Assembly (NCBI RefSeq): GCF_030161375.1
Contig: NZ_BSSQ01000026.1
Coordinates: 1-64,000, forward strand
DNA: 64,000 nt
Source of the DNA: Paenibacillus glycanilyticus
GTDB taxonomy: Bacteria > Bacillota > Bacilli > Paenibacillales > Paenibacillaceae
Direction of reading: 5' to 3'
Shown here: one piece after another, positions 17,628-30,400 of the stretch
How the letters are laid out: each line of letters begins with the position of its first letter
How positions within the stretch are numbered: position 1 is the first letter of the stretch
Program-made: the position numbers and the translations under genes
Notes under the pieces: generated by a model
What the model was told of the DNA's origin: nothing
Databases searched by the model: none
What the model saw: only the letters and a program-made list of their open reading frames with translations

Positions 17628-18152
17628 ATGAACCGGCGCAATGATATTTTGCTGGTAGACGGCTATAATATGATCGGCGCCTGGCCTATGCTCGAGAAGC
17701 TGAAGGAAATCGATCTGGAAGAAGCGCGGGACAAGCTGCTAGACATGCTGGCCGATTACCAGGGCTTCTCGGGAATGACGGTATACGTTGTTTTTGATGC
17801 CCATCAGGTTCCGGGACTTGGCGCGACATACAGGCATCATAAGCTTACGATCGTGTATACGAAAGAGAAAGAAACGGCGGATGAATGTATTGAGCGGCTG
17901 GTGTCCGAATTAATGGCCAGACGCCGTAATGTATTTGTGGCCACCTCGGATCTTGTCGAGCAGCATGTGGCGTTTGGCATCGGGGCTCTCCGGCTGTCAG
18001 CCCGCGAACTGCTCATCAATATCCAGCAAAACCGGAAGGCAATCGAGTTGACTTTGCGGGAAGATATACCTGCAAAGCGCAATACGCTTGATGGCAATCT
18101 TAGTCTCGAGGTGCGAACGAAGCTTGAACGACTTCGGCGCGGAGACAAATAG
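17628..18152 (+). CDS. rae1: Ribosome-dependent mRNA endonuclease Rae1 (YacP, NYN domain)
   Basis: Rae1 enters the ribosomal A site and cuts translated mRNA in B. subtilis. The 174-residue protein is a NYN/PIN-like nuclease with DILLVDGYNMIGAWP at its start and conserved acidic residues in VVFDAHQVPG, ETADECIE and VATSDLVEQ. It lies three bases after rlmB, completing the mrnC-rlmB-rae1 set found in Bacillus. sigH begins 230 bp downstream with its own promoter. Confidence 0.9.
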   Translation: MNRRNDILLVDGYNMIGAWPMLEKLKEIDLEEARDKLLDMLADYQGFSGMTVYVVFDAHQVPGLGATYRHHKLTIVYTKEKETADECIERLVSELMARRRNVFVATSDLVEQHVAFGIGALRLSARELLINIQQNRKAIELTLREDIPAKRNTLDGNLSLEVRTKLERLRRGDK

Positions 18153-18218
18153 CAAGCATGATCGCCCATATAATTACAGAATTTCTATTAAAACGACTCT
18201 CTCAAAATGGCAAATCGG

Positions 18219-18248
18219 TTGACGGTGTAAGATTACATAATGTATACT
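18219..18248 (+). promoter_or_regulatory. Probable SigA promoter of sigH
   Basis: TTGACG (18219-18224) and TATACT (18243-18248) lie 18 bp apart, about 135 bp before the sigH start. In B. subtilis sigH is transcribed by SigA and repressed by AbrB; I cannot see an AbrB site by eye. Confidence 0.65.
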
Positions 18249-18382
18249 GACTCTATATTTAGTGATGAGAACGGCAGTTTTATCGCTATTTTGTCTTGTT
18301 TAAATCGTTGTGGCAGGAAGCCATGGAGATAGGTTGCATATGAATCTAGCGGCGTACGCCTTGCAGGCCGGAGGGATAGTTT

Positions 18383-19033
18383 GTGAGCATCGACCTCAAA
18401 AAATGGAGTACGCTTGAATATGACTGCAGCTCTGACGAGGATATCGTAGAAGCGGTTCGTAACGGCGATAGTCTGGCTCTAGAATATTTGATCAACAAAT
18501 ATAAGAACTTTGTCCGTGCGAAGGCCCGTTCTTACTTCCTAATCGGTGCCGATCGGGAAGATATCGTGCAAGAAGGCATGATCGGACTCTATAAATCTAT
18601 CCGCGACTTTAAAGGGGACAAGCTTGCGAGCTTTAAAGCTTTTGCGGAGTTATGTATTACACGGCAGATCATTACGGCCATCAAAACGGCTACCAGGCAG
18701 AAACATATTCCGCTTAATTCGTATGTTTCTTTGGATAAGCCGATTTATGACGAAGACTCTGACCGTACTCTTCTTGACGTCATTTGCGGCACCCGGGTTT
18801 CCGATCCGGAAGAGCTGATTATTAATCAAGAGGAATTTGTTGGTCTTGAAGACAAGATGTCCGAGATCTTGAGCGACCTGGAACGCAAGGTGCTCATGCT
18901 TTATTTGGATGGCAGATCGTATCAGGAGATTGCGGTTGACCTCGACAGGCATGTGAAGTCCATTGACAATGCATTGCAGCGAGTAAAGCGCAAGCTTGAG
19001 CGTTATTTGGAAGTACGGGATCTAAGCAGTTAG
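18383..19033 (+). CDS. sigH: RNA polymerase sigma factor SigH (Spo0H)
   Basis: SigH directs early sporulation and stationary-phase genes, including spo0A and kinA in B. subtilis. The 216-residue sigma-70 family protein shows region 2 (DREDIVQEGMIGLYKSIRDF, about 50-70) with the -10-binding helix (FKAFAELCITRQI), and region 4 (RSYQEIAVDLDRHVKSIDNAL) with its helix-turn-helix. It starts with GTG 18383 six bases after GGAGGG. Its place between rae1 and rpmGB-secE-nusG matches Bacillus. Confidence 0.95.
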   Translation: MSIDLKKWSTLEYDCSSDEDIVEAVRNGDSLALEYLINKYKNFVRAKARSYFLIGADREDIVQEGMIGLYKSIRDFKGDKLASFKAFAELCITRQIITAIKTATRQKHIPLNSYVSLDKPIYDEDSDRTLLDVICGTRVSDPEELIINQEEFVGLEDKMSEILSDLERKVLMLYLDGRSYQEIAVDLDRHVKSIDNALQRVKRKLERYLEVRDLSS

Positions 19034-19067
19034 ATCATTTATTTGTTGACTAATGAGAGAGTTGATA

Positions 19068-19124
19068 GGGCTGTTCGTTCGTCCGTCCGGCGTAAATCCG
19101 GTGGCGAAGAACAGCCTCTTTTAG
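19068..19124 (+). terminator. Probable terminator after sigH
   Basis: AGGGCTGTTC pairs with GAACAGCCTCTTTT across an internal stem built on CCGG. The T tail is short (four T, then AG). Confidence 0.6.
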
Positions 19125-19218
19125 TTTAAAAGCGGGAATTGTGACGATAATGGTAGGGACGAGGTTCTGGAGTCGCCATATTTCCATAATATTCGCTACG
19201 GCCCGGTGTATGTTTTCA

Positions 19219-19246
19219 TTGACATTGGATTATGCCGTGTGATAAA
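19219..19246 (+). promoter_or_regulatory. Probable promoter of rpmGB-secE-nusG
   Basis: TTGACA (19219-19224) is followed after 16 bp by GATAAA with a TG one base upstream, an extended -10 form. It lies 116 bp before rpmGB in a 329-bp gap that otherwise holds only the sigH terminator. Confidence 0.6.
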
Positions 19247-19362
19247 TTGTTTTAGGTAGGCCTTGAACAAGGCTTTGTTTTGTATTGGGGCCGAAGTTGC
19301 GATACCATAGAATATGTGGTGTTGTAATGTCAGTTATTTAGCAGTTCGGGAGGTGTAATTCA

Positions 19363-19512
19363 ATGCGGGTAATTATCACGTTGGCATGCACAAACTGCAA
19401 ACAGAGAAACTATGCGAGCAGCAAGAACAAACGCAATCACCCCGACCGCATCGAGTTGAAGAAGTTTTGCAAGTTCTGTAACGAGCAGACTCCTCATCGC
19501 GAGACGAGATAG
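19363..19512 (+). CDS. rpmGB: 50S ribosomal protein L33 (zinc-binding form)
   Basis: This 49-residue gene encodes a large-subunit protein near the E site. Two CxxC pairs (CTNC at 9-12, CKFC at 36-39) mark the zinc-dependent paralogue rather than a zinc-free one. The ATG at 19363 lies six bases after GGGAGGTG. secE begins 17 bp downstream, as in other Firmicutes. Confidence 0.95.
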   Translation: MRVIITLACTNCKQRNYASSKNKRNHPDRIELKKFCKFCNEQTPHRETR

Positions 19513-19529
19513 TCATTGGAGGTGTTGAC

Positions 19530-19739
19530 GTGGCATTTTTGGCTAAACTGAAGCAAAGCTTCGGAACAACGTTTAGTTTCTTTGCCGACAGCTGGGCAGA
19601 ACTTAAGAAGGTTCGCTGGCCAAACCGTAAAGAGTTGACAAGCTATTCGATCGTCGTACTTCTAACGATCGCGTTTGTGACGATTTACTTTTGGCTTCTT
19701 GACATCGGGATCTCGTCTCTAGTTGAACTGATTGTTTAA
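19530..19739 (+). CDS. secE: Preprotein translocase subunit SecE
   Basis: SecE is the small essential clamp of the SecYEG channel. The 69-residue protein has an amphipathic N-terminal helix and the SWAELKKVRWPNRKEL segment diagnostic of the family. One transmembrane helix (about residues 38-60) follows, as in single-span Gram-positive SecE. It starts at GTG 19530 after GGAGGTG, between rpmGB and nusG. Confidence 0.95.
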   Translation: MAFLAKLKQSFGTTFSFFADSWAELKKVRWPNRKELTSYSIVVLLTIAFVTIYFWLLDIGISSLVELIV

Positions 19740-19762
19740 GAAGGGTCCAAAGGTGGATTGGA

Positions 19763-20296
19763 ATGGAAAAAAGATGGTATGTCGTACACACTTACGCCGG
19801 TTATGAGAACAAAGTGAAAGCCAATTTGGAGCGTCGCCTCGAATCGATGGGCATGGAAGATAAAATCTTTCGCGTTCTGGTTCCGATGGAAGAAGAAGTG
19901 GTAGAGAAGGATGGTAAGAAAAAGACCGTTCAGCGTAAAGTCTACCCCGGCTACGTCCTCGTGGAGATGGTTCAAACTGACGATTCATGGTATGTTGTTC
20001 GCAATACGCCGGGCGTCACAGGATTTGTAGGGTCAACTGGATCCGGATCGAAGCCGATTGCACTTATGCCTGACGAAGTGGAACAAATTCTCAAGCATAT
20101 GGGTATGGAAGAGCCTAAGCCGAAGATTGAATTCGACCTGAAGGAAACCGTGCGCGTAAAAGTAGGCCCTTTTGCGGATTTTGTTGGTACAGTAGAAGAA
20201 ATTCTGCTCGACAAATCGAAGCTTAAGGTACATGTCAACATGTTTGGCAGGGAAACCCCTCTTGAGCTGGATTACACTCAAGTGGAGAAGATTTAA
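19763..20296 (+). CDS. nusG: Transcription termination/antitermination protein NusG
   Basis: NusG binds the RNA polymerase clamp and modulates pausing and Rho. The 177-residue protein has the NGN domain starting WYVVHTYAGYENKV and a C-terminal KOW domain (VRVKVGPFADFVGTVEEI), the usual two-domain layout. It sits 23 bp after secE and 48 bp before rplK, so the translocase, elongation and ribosomal genes may share transcripts. Confidence 0.97.
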   Translation: MEKRWYVVHTYAGYENKVKANLERRLESMGMEDKIFRVLVPMEEEVVEKDGKKKTVQRKVYPGYVLVEMVQTDDSWYVVRNTPGVTGFVGSTGSGSKPIALMPDEVEQILKHMGMEEPKPKIEFDLKETVRVKVGPFADFVGTVEEILLDKSKLKVHVNMFGRETPLELDYTQVEKI

Positions 20297-20344
20297 TATC
20301 CGGTTTCCGTAGTTTGGGATTACCACGGTAAGGAGGTGTAAGTC

Positions 20345-20770
20345 ATGGCTAAAAAGGTTATCAAAATGGTCAAACTGCAAGTTCCTGCAGGTAAAGCTAA
20401 TCCGGCTCCGCCGATTGGTCCGGCACTTGGTCAAGCAGGCGTTAACATTATGGCGTTCTGTAAAGAATTCAATGCCCGTACAGCAGATCAAGCAGGTTTG
20501 ATTATCCCAGTTGTTATCACAGTGTTTGAGGACCGTTCCTTCACTTTCGAAACTAAAACTCCTCCGGCAGCAGTATTGCTCCGCGTTGCAGCAGGTATCG
20601 AAAAAGGTTCCGGCGAGCCAAACAAAAAGAAAGTTGCTACAGTTAAACGCGACAAAGTTCGTGAAATCGCTGAGCAAAAAATGCCTGACCTGAATGCAGC
20701 TTCCGTTGAAGCAGCAATGCTTATGATTGAAGGTACTGCACGCAGCATGGGTGTTACTATCGTTGACTAA
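20345..20770 (+). CDS. rplK: 50S ribosomal protein L11
   Basis: L11 forms the base of the GTPase-associated stalk and is needed for RelA sensing of uncharged tRNA. The 141-residue protein has the proline-rich KANPAPPIGPALGQAGVNI segment (about 19-37) between its two domains and an rRNA-binding C-terminal half. The ATG follows AAGGAGGTG by eight bases. rplA comes next after a structured gap. Confidence 0.97.
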   Translation: MAKKVIKMVKLQVPAGKANPAPPIGPALGQAGVNIMAFCKEFNARTADQAGLIIPVVITVFEDRSFTFETKTPPAAVLLRVAAGIEKGSGEPNKKKVATVKRDKVREIAEQKMPDLNAASVEAAMLMIEGTARSMGVTIVD

Positions 20771-20799
20771 TTGTGTGACTGGCCGCCCCGCGGTCGGTT

Positions 20800-20900
20800 A
20801 GCACAAGGGCAGCCGATTCGGCATAGCCCAAGCGAAGTGTAAGCTTCGTCAGTGGGAGGAGTCCCATAAGGGGAATTTTCCGCTACAACCACAAAGGAGG
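20800..20900 (+). promoter_or_regulatory. Candidate L1-binding leader of rplA
   Basis: The 139-bp gap between rplK and rplA contains GTGGGAGG (20852-20859) and a later CAACCAC (20886-20892) just before the rplA Shine-Dalgarno site, plus a hairpin GCGAAG/CTTCGT. A GTGGGAGG to CCAC arrangement upstream of rplA is one I associate with L1 autoregulation in Firmicutes. I did not fold it, and boundaries are approximate. Confidence 0.4.
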
Positions 20901-20909
20901 AAAACTCAA

Positions 20910-21602
20910 ATGGCTAAACACGGCAAAAAGTATGCAGAAGCTGCTAAGCTGATTAACAGCGAAGCAACTTACGAGTCTTTGGAAGCAATTGAGCTTGTGA
21001 AGAAAGCCGCTACAGCAAAATTCGACGAGTCCGTTGAAGTAGCTGTACGTCTGGGCGTTGACCCTCGTAAACAAGACCAAGCGGTTCGTGGCGTTGTTGT
21101 ACTTCCGCATGGTACTGGTAAAACTAAACGTGTTCTGGTATTCGCGAAAGGCGATAAAGCAAAAGAAGCAGAAGCTGCTGGCGCTGATTTCGTTGGCGAT
21201 TCCGACATGATCAACAAAATCCAACAAGGCTGGTTCGAATTCGACGTTTGCGTAGCAACGCCGGACATGATGGCTGAAGTTGGTAAACTGGGTCGTATCC
21301 TCGGTGGTAAAGGCCTTATGCCTAACCCTAAAGCGGGTACGGTAACATTCGACGTTACTAAAGCTGTTCAAGAAATCAAAGCTGGTAAAATCGAATACCG
21401 TCTTGACAAAGCAGGTCAAATCCATGCTCCAATCGGCAAGGTTTCCTTCGACGCTGAGAAACTTAATGACAACCTTAAGGCTCTCATTGACGCTCTGAAC
21501 CGTGCTAAACCGGCAGCAGCTAAAGGGGTTTACCTGAAAAACATCTCCGTTTCCTCGACAATGGGCCCTGGCGCTCGTCTTAACGCAGCTTCTTACCGTT
21601 AA
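20910..21602 (+). CDS. rplA: 50S ribosomal protein L1
   Basis: L1 forms the mobile stalk that guides deacylated tRNA out of the E site, and it represses its own mRNA. The 230-residue protein carries the LPHGTGK motif (about 68-74), the GRILGGKGLMPNPKAGTVT signature (about 128-146) and the C-terminal SSTMGPG. It starts 13 bases after the AAAGGAGG run. Confidence 0.97.
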   Translation: MAKHGKKYAEAAKLINSEATYESLEAIELVKKAATAKFDESVEVAVRLGVDPRKQDQAVRGVVVLPHGTGKTKRVLVFAKGDKAKEAEAAGADFVGDSDMINKIQQGWFEFDVCVATPDMMAEVGKLGRILGGKGLMPNPKAGTVTFDVTKAVQEIKAGKIEYRLDKAGQIHAPIGKVSFDAEKLNDNLKALIDALNRAKPAAAKGVYLKNISVSSTMGPGARLNAASYR

Positions 21603-21639
21603 GATTTAAGAGAACGGAAATTAAATTCGAATACGCATA

Positions 21640-21760
21640 CCGTAGACAGTAGGTGCCGCAAGGCTTAATTTCCTACCGAGGTGTTATGATAAATACAGCT
21701 GCGCGTGATTGAGATCACGGCAGCGATATATCATGGCCTTCGCAGTCGCTGTGGAGGCCT
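21640..21760 (+). ncRNA. L10 leader (autoregulatory RNA of rplJ-rplL)
   Basis: The segment from CCGTAGACAGTAGGTGCC to GCTTAATTTCCTACCGAGGT (about 21640-21683) carries the sequence and pairing (GTAGG with CCTAC) of the L10(L12)4-binding leader known in Firmicutes. Downstream, GGCCTtcgc (from 21735) pairs with the AGGCC ending at 21759 to give a terminator-like stem. Excess L10-L12 complex would lower rplJ-rplL expression. Confidence 0.8.
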
Positions 21761-21831
21761 TTCTCATGCACCCTAGGCTTTAGGAAGCTCGTCATAAACG
21801 GGATGTACAACTATTACAGGAGGTGTACAGT

Positions 21832-22335
21832 TTGGCTAACGTTAATATCATCCAAGAGAAACAACAAGCGGTTGAAGAAATCACAGCGAAGCTTCGTGAG
21901 AGCTCCAGCACTGTTGTTGCTGACTACCGCGGATTGAACGTTGCGCAAGTAACTGAACTTCGTAAACAACTGCGCGAAGCAGGTGTTGAGTTCCAAGTTC
22001 TGAAAAACTCGCTCGTTCGCCGTGCGACTGAAGCTGCGGAATTGTCCGAGCTGAACAGCATTCTGGTTGGTCCTACAGCCATTGCTTTCAGCGTGAACGA
22101 TGCTGTAGCGCCAGCGAAAATCTTGAACGATTTCGCTAAGAAAAACGACGCTCTGAAACTTAAAGGCGGCGTTGTTGAAGGTAAAGTAGTAGGTGCAGTT
22201 GAGATTAAAGCACTGGCGGAACTTCCGTCCCGCGAAGGCTTGCTCTCCATGCTCCTTTCCGTCCTGCAAGCTCCAATGCGCAACTTCGCGCTTGCGGTTA
22301 AAGCAGTCGGCGAGCAAAAAGAAGCACAAGCTTAA
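21832..22335 (+). CDS. rplJ: 50S ribosomal protein L10
   Basis: L10 anchors the L7/L12 dimers to the ribosome. The 167-residue protein begins MANVNIIQEKQQAVEEI and keeps STVVADYRGLNVAQVTELR near residue 27. I place the start at TTG 21832, six bases after GGAGGTG; an in-frame GTG at 21823 is inside that Shine-Dalgarno sequence. The L10 leader precedes it, and rplL follows after 90 bp. Confidence 0.96.
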   Translation: MANVNIIQEKQQAVEEITAKLRESSSTVVADYRGLNVAQVTELRKQLREAGVEFQVLKNSLVRRATEAAELSELNSILVGPTAIAFSVNDAVAPAKILNDFAKKNDALKLKGGVVEGKVVGAVEIKALAELPSREGLLSMLLSVLQAPMRNFALAVKAVGEQKEAQA

Positions 22336-22425
22336 GTTAAATCGTCGTTTATACGAACGATCCGCCGACCTTACTCGTAAGGCGGCATAAAACCAAAAAA
22401 ACTAACCATTCTCGGAGGTATAACC

Positions 22426-22785
22426 ATGTCTAAAGAGCAAATCCTAGAAGCAATCAAAGTTATGACTGTTCTTGAACTGAACGATCTTGTTAAAGCAATC
22501 GAAGAAGAATTCGGCGTTACAGCTGCAGCTCCAGTTGCAGTAGTAGCAGGCGGCGCAGCAGAAGTTGCTGAGCAAACTGAATTCGACGTTATCCTTAACA
22601 ACGCTGGCGCTTCCAAAATCAACGTAATCAAAGTGGTTCGCGAAATCACTGGTCTTGGTCTGAAAGAAGCTAAAGACCTGGTTGACGGCGCTCCAAAACC
22701 AATCAAAGAAAAAGTTGGCAAAGAAGAAGCAGAAGCAGTTAAAGCTAAGCTTGAAGAAGCTGGCGCAGCTGTAGAAGTGAAGTAA
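22426..22785 (+). CDS. rplL: 50S ribosomal protein L7/L12
   Basis: L7/L12 recruits and activates translation GTPases. The 119-residue protein has the N-terminal dimerisation helices, an alanine-rich hinge (AAAPVAVVAGGAA, about 35-47) and the C-terminal factor-binding domain with KVVREITGLGLKEAKDLVDG. The gene shows strong bias for GAA, AAA and GTT codons, as expected for the most abundant ribosomal protein. Confidence 0.97.
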   Translation: MSKEQILEAIKVMTVLELNDLVKAIEEEFGVTAAAPVAVVAGGAAEVAEQTEFDVILNNAGASKINVIKVVREITGLGLKEAKDLVDGAPKPIKEKVGKEEAEAVKAKLEEAGAAVEVK

Positions 22786-22810
22786 TTTCTCTTCAAGCCA
22801 TAATAACGGG

Positions 22811-22842
22811 CCCCTTGAAACGTCACGTTTCAAGGGGTTCGT
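22811..22842 (+). terminator. Hairpin after rplL, probable partial terminator
   Basis: CCCCTTGAAACG (22811-22822) and CGTTTCAAGGGG (22826-22837) form a perfect 12-bp stem with a three-base loop. The tail is only TTCGTT, so it may attenuate rather than stop transcription into the methyltransferase and rpoB genes. Confidence 0.65.
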
Positions 22843-22886
22843 TGCATGTTCGAGAGGTTAAGGACAAGAGGCAGGAGGCCAAATGA

Positions 22887-23492
22887 ATGTCGGACCACTA
22901 TTACTCTCAGAAGCCGGGAGTGAAACATGATAGACAAGTCCATGAAGCGAAGCTTCGCGGATTCTCGCTAAAGTTTATGACGGATGCCGGCGTATTCTCA
23001 AAATCCGGTGTCGATTACGGGAGCCGCGTGCTGCTCGATGCGCTTGTTCTTGCGCCATCTGCAGAGGTGCTTGATGTCGGGTGCGGTTACGGGCCCATCG
23101 GATTAACTGCGGCGAAGCTTGCGCCGGAGGGGCATGTAACCATGATCGACATTAATGAACGTGCGGTTGAACTGTCGAGAGAAAACGCGAAGCTAAACGG
23201 CATTACTAATGTAACGGTTACGCAAAGCGATATCTATGAGTCGGTGAAAGCTAACCGTTATGATGTTATTTTGACCAATCCTCCAATCCGTGCAGGCAAA
23301 CAGGTTGTTCATACCATTTTTGAAGAAGGGTACAATCTATTAAATCCCGGCGGTAAGATGTGGGTTGTTATTCAGAAGAAGCAAGGCGCACCATCGGCAG
23401 AGGCCAAGCTGGAATCGTTATTTGGCGATGTGGAAGAGGTTACGAAGGACAAGGGATACCGGATATTTTTGGCAACAAAATCTAGTGACTGA
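22887..23492 (+). CDS. Class I SAM-dependent methyltransferase, RsmC-like (YbxB)
   Basis: The 201-residue protein has the SAM-binding motif DVGCGYGPIG (about 68-77), an acidic loop MIDINERAVEL, and TNPPIRAG. The NPP(I/F) motif is found in RsmC-type enzymes that methylate guanine N2 in 16S rRNA. It equals only the catalytic half of E. coli RsmC, as in B. subtilis YbxB, which lies at the same place between rplL and rpoB. The rRNA target is inferred from that family only. Confidence 0.88.
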   Translation: MSDHYYSQKPGVKHDRQVHEAKLRGFSLKFMTDAGVFSKSGVDYGSRVLLDALVLAPSAEVLDVGCGYGPIGLTAAKLAPEGHVTMIDINERAVELSRENAKLNGITNVTVTQSDIYESVKANRYDVILTNPPIRAGKQVVHTIFEEGYNLLNPGGKMWVVIQKKQGAPSAEAKLESLFGDVEEVTKDKGYRIFLATKSSD

Positions 23493-23502
23493 TTTTCTTG
23501 AC

Positions 23503-23532
23503 TTGACTTTTTAGATATGGTAATATTATAAA
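23503..23532 (+). promoter_or_regulatory. Candidate promoter in the rpoB leader
   Basis: TTGACT (23503-23508) and TATAAA (23527-23532) lie 18 bp apart, 270 bp before rpoB. A second TATAAT occurs at 23626-23631 without a clear -35. The rest of the 310-bp gap (23493-23802) shows a T-rich stretch near 23709-23740 but no hairpin I would call. Confidence 0.5.
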
Positions 23533-23802
23533 ATGTCAGCATTAAATTGGGCTCAATCTCTTTAGCTAACTAAAATGTCAAGTGCGAATTTTGGCGCGGA
23601 ATGCATATTTATTGCACATTTGACGTATAATGTTTACATTTTGGGCAAAATTACTTGATATGGAACCATCGCGCCGCGCTGCGTTTGGTTAGCTGCCGGA
23701 ACACGCTCTTTTTTCGAACTATTCGATAAGGGCTTTTCTTTATTTAAAGTAGGACGCAGTAGATATCGATGCTGTGAGACAGACATGAGGGGTGAGGTTA
23801 AG

Positions 23803-27348
<3,546 letters not shown>

Positions 27349-27361
27349 GCTTTGAATAAAA

Positions 27362-27398
27362 GGCTGCTCGTCCTTCGTAACCGGAGGGCGTGCAGCCG
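27362..27398 (+). other. Intergenic RNA hairpin between rpoB and rpoC
   Basis: GGCTGC (27362-27367) pairs with GCAGCC (27393-27398), with inner TCCTTCG/CGGAGGG pairing. No T run follows, so it is likely an mRNA structure and not a terminator. Confidence 0.5.
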
Positions 27399-27443
27399 CC
27401 AATTTGTACGACATAGCCATACATGACGAAGGAGGGTTGCTCC

Positions 27444-30400
27444 TTGTTGGACGTGAACAACTTCGAGTATATGAAAATCGGGCTTGCCTCGCCGGATAAA
27501 ATTCGCTCTTGGTCCCGCGGAGAAGTCAAAAAACCGGAGACGATCAACTATAGGACGTTAAAACCGGAGAAAGAGGGTCTTTTCTGCGAAAAGATCTTCG
27601 GGCCTACAAAAGACTGGGAATGCCATTGCGGCAAATACAAACGCGTTCGTTACAAAGGCGTAGTCTGTGACCGTTGTGGCGTTGAAGTTACGCGCGCGAA
27701 AGTTCGTCGCGAGCGTATGGGCCATATCGAGCTTGCTGCCCCTGTATCGCATATCTGGTACTTTAAAGGTATCCCAAGCCGTATGGGCCTTGCGCTTGAC
27801 ATGTCGCCTCGTTCACTTGAGGAGATCATTTATTTTGCATCCTATGTTACAACCGATCCTGGTGATACGCCGCTTGAGAAAAAACAACTGCTGTCGGAGA
27901 AAGAATACCGCAGCTACCGTGAAAAATACGGTTATGGCTTCCAAGCAAGCATGGGTGCAGAAGCAGTTAAGAAATTGCTTCAAGACATCGATGTAGAGAA
28001 GGAACTGGAACAGCTGAAAGAAGAGTTGCGGACTGCTCAAGGGCAACGCCGTAACCGTGCTATTAAGCGTCTTGAAGTTATCGAAGCTTTCCGCAACTCC
28101 GGCAATGAGCCGGAATGGATGATTCTCGATGTGCTTCCGGTAATCCCGCCAGAACTTCGTCCAATGGTACAGCTGGACGGCGGACGTTTTGCTACGTCTG
28201 ACTTGAATGACTTGTATCGCCGTGTTATTAACCGTAATAACCGTCTGAAGCGCCTGCTTGACCTAGGCGCACCGGATATTATCGTTCAGAACGAGAAGCG
28301 CATGCTGCAAGAAGCGGTAGACGCACTGATCGATAACGGTCGTCGCGGCCGTCCGGTAACAGGTCCTGGTAACCGTCCTTTGAAATCCCTCAGCCACATG
28401 CTGAAAGGTAAACAAGGCCGCTTCCGCCAGAACTTGCTCGGTAAACGGGTTGACTATTCCGGTCGTTCCGTTATCGTCGTAGGTCCTAACCTTAAGATGT
28501 TCCAATGCGGTCTTCCAAAAGAGATGGCACTGGAGCTGTTCAAGCCTTTCGTAATGAAAGAGCTCGTGAACAAAGGTCTGGCTCATAACATCAAGAGCGC
28601 AAAACGCAAAGTAGAACGCGTAAGCCCAGAAGTTTGGGACGTTCTTGAAGAAGTAATCAAGGAGCATCCGGTTCTTCTCAACCGTGCCCCTACGCTTCAC
28701 CGTCTTGGTATCCAGGCATTCGAACCTATTCTGGTTGAAGGCCGCGCCATCAAACTTCATCCGCTCGTATGTACCGCTTATAACGCGGACTTTGACGGTG
28801 ACCAAATGGCGGTTCACGTACCATTGTCGGCTGAAGCACAAGCTGAAGCACGTCTCCTGATGCTTGCATCGGGCAACATCTTGAACCCTAAGGACGGCAA
28901 GCCGGTTGTTACTCCATCCCAGGATATGGTTCTCGGATCTTATTACCTGACTATGGATAACAAAGAAGCTAAAGGTTCCGGTTCGGTGTTTGCAACGGTC
29001 AATGAAGCAATCTCCGCTTACCAACGCGGCATTGTATCGCTTCATGCGCGTGTATTCGTGCCTGCTAAAGTGTTGAAGAAAACCATCTTCACGGAGCAGC
29101 AACAGAACTCGCTGATTAGTACGACAGTCGGTAAAGTTATTTTCAACGAAATCTTCCCGGAAGATTTCCCTTACATCAACGAAGCTACCAAAGCAAACTT
29201 GCTGCAAGGTACGCCGGATAAGTATTTCGTATACGAAAAAGGCAGCGACTTGAACAAAATCATGGATGAGTTGCCAATTGCCGGCGGTGTCGGCAAAGAG
29301 TATCTCGGCAACATCATCGGCGAATGCTTCCGTATTTACCATACTACGTTGACATCGATTATTCTTGACCGCATCAAACAACTCGGCTTTACGTATTCCA
29401 CGCGCGCAGGTATTACTGTAGCGGTAGCGGACGTTGTTGTTCCGGAAGAGAAAGTCGAGATTCTGAAAGAATCCGATGCAAAAGTAGCAGTCGTTATGAA
29501 TCAGTACCGTCGCGGTCTGATTACGAACGAAGAGCGCTATGACCGTGTAATCGAAATTTGGAGTAAATCCAAAGATCAAATTACCGATATCCTCATGAAG
29601 TCGATGGACCGTTACAATTCCATCATGCTCATGGTGGACTCCAAAGCACGGGGTAACAAATCGCAGATCGCTCAGCTCGGCGGCATGCGTGGTCTGATGG
29701 CGAACCCATCCGGCCGTATCATCGAGTTGCCTATCAAATCGAACTTCCGTGAAGGCCTTACCGTCCTCGAGTACTTCATCTCGACGCATGGTGCTCGTAA
29801 AGGTCTCGCCGATACGGCGCTTCGTACAGCTGACTCGGGTTACTTGACTCGACGCCTTGTTGACGTTGCTCAGGACGTAATCGTACGTGAAGACGATTGT
29901 GGTACAGATAAAGGCTTTGCAGTTAGCAAGATCCAAGACGGCAAAGAAGTTATCGAGGATCTGTATGACCGTATCGAAGGACGTTACGCATTCGAAACAA
30001 TCCGTCATCCAAAAACGGGTGAGGTTATTGTGAAGAAGAGCGAGCTGATCGACTCCGGTAAAGCAGACGCGATTATCGATGCTGGCATCGAGAAACTTCA
30101 GATCCGTTCCGTGCTTAGCTGCCGTGCTCGTCATGGCGTATGTAAGGTTTGTTACGGCCGTAACCTGGCTACAGGCAAACACGTTGAGATCGGCGAAGCA
30201 GTAGGTATCATCGCTGCTCAATCGATCGGCGAACCGGGAACACAGTTGACGATGCGTACGTTCCATACCGGCGGTGTAGCCGGCGACGATATCACGCAAG
30301 GTCTTCCGCGTATCCAAGAGCTCTTCGAGGCGCGTAATCCGAAAGGTCAAGCGATCATTACAGAGCTCGACGGTGTCGTGAAGGAGATTCGCGAAGCGAA

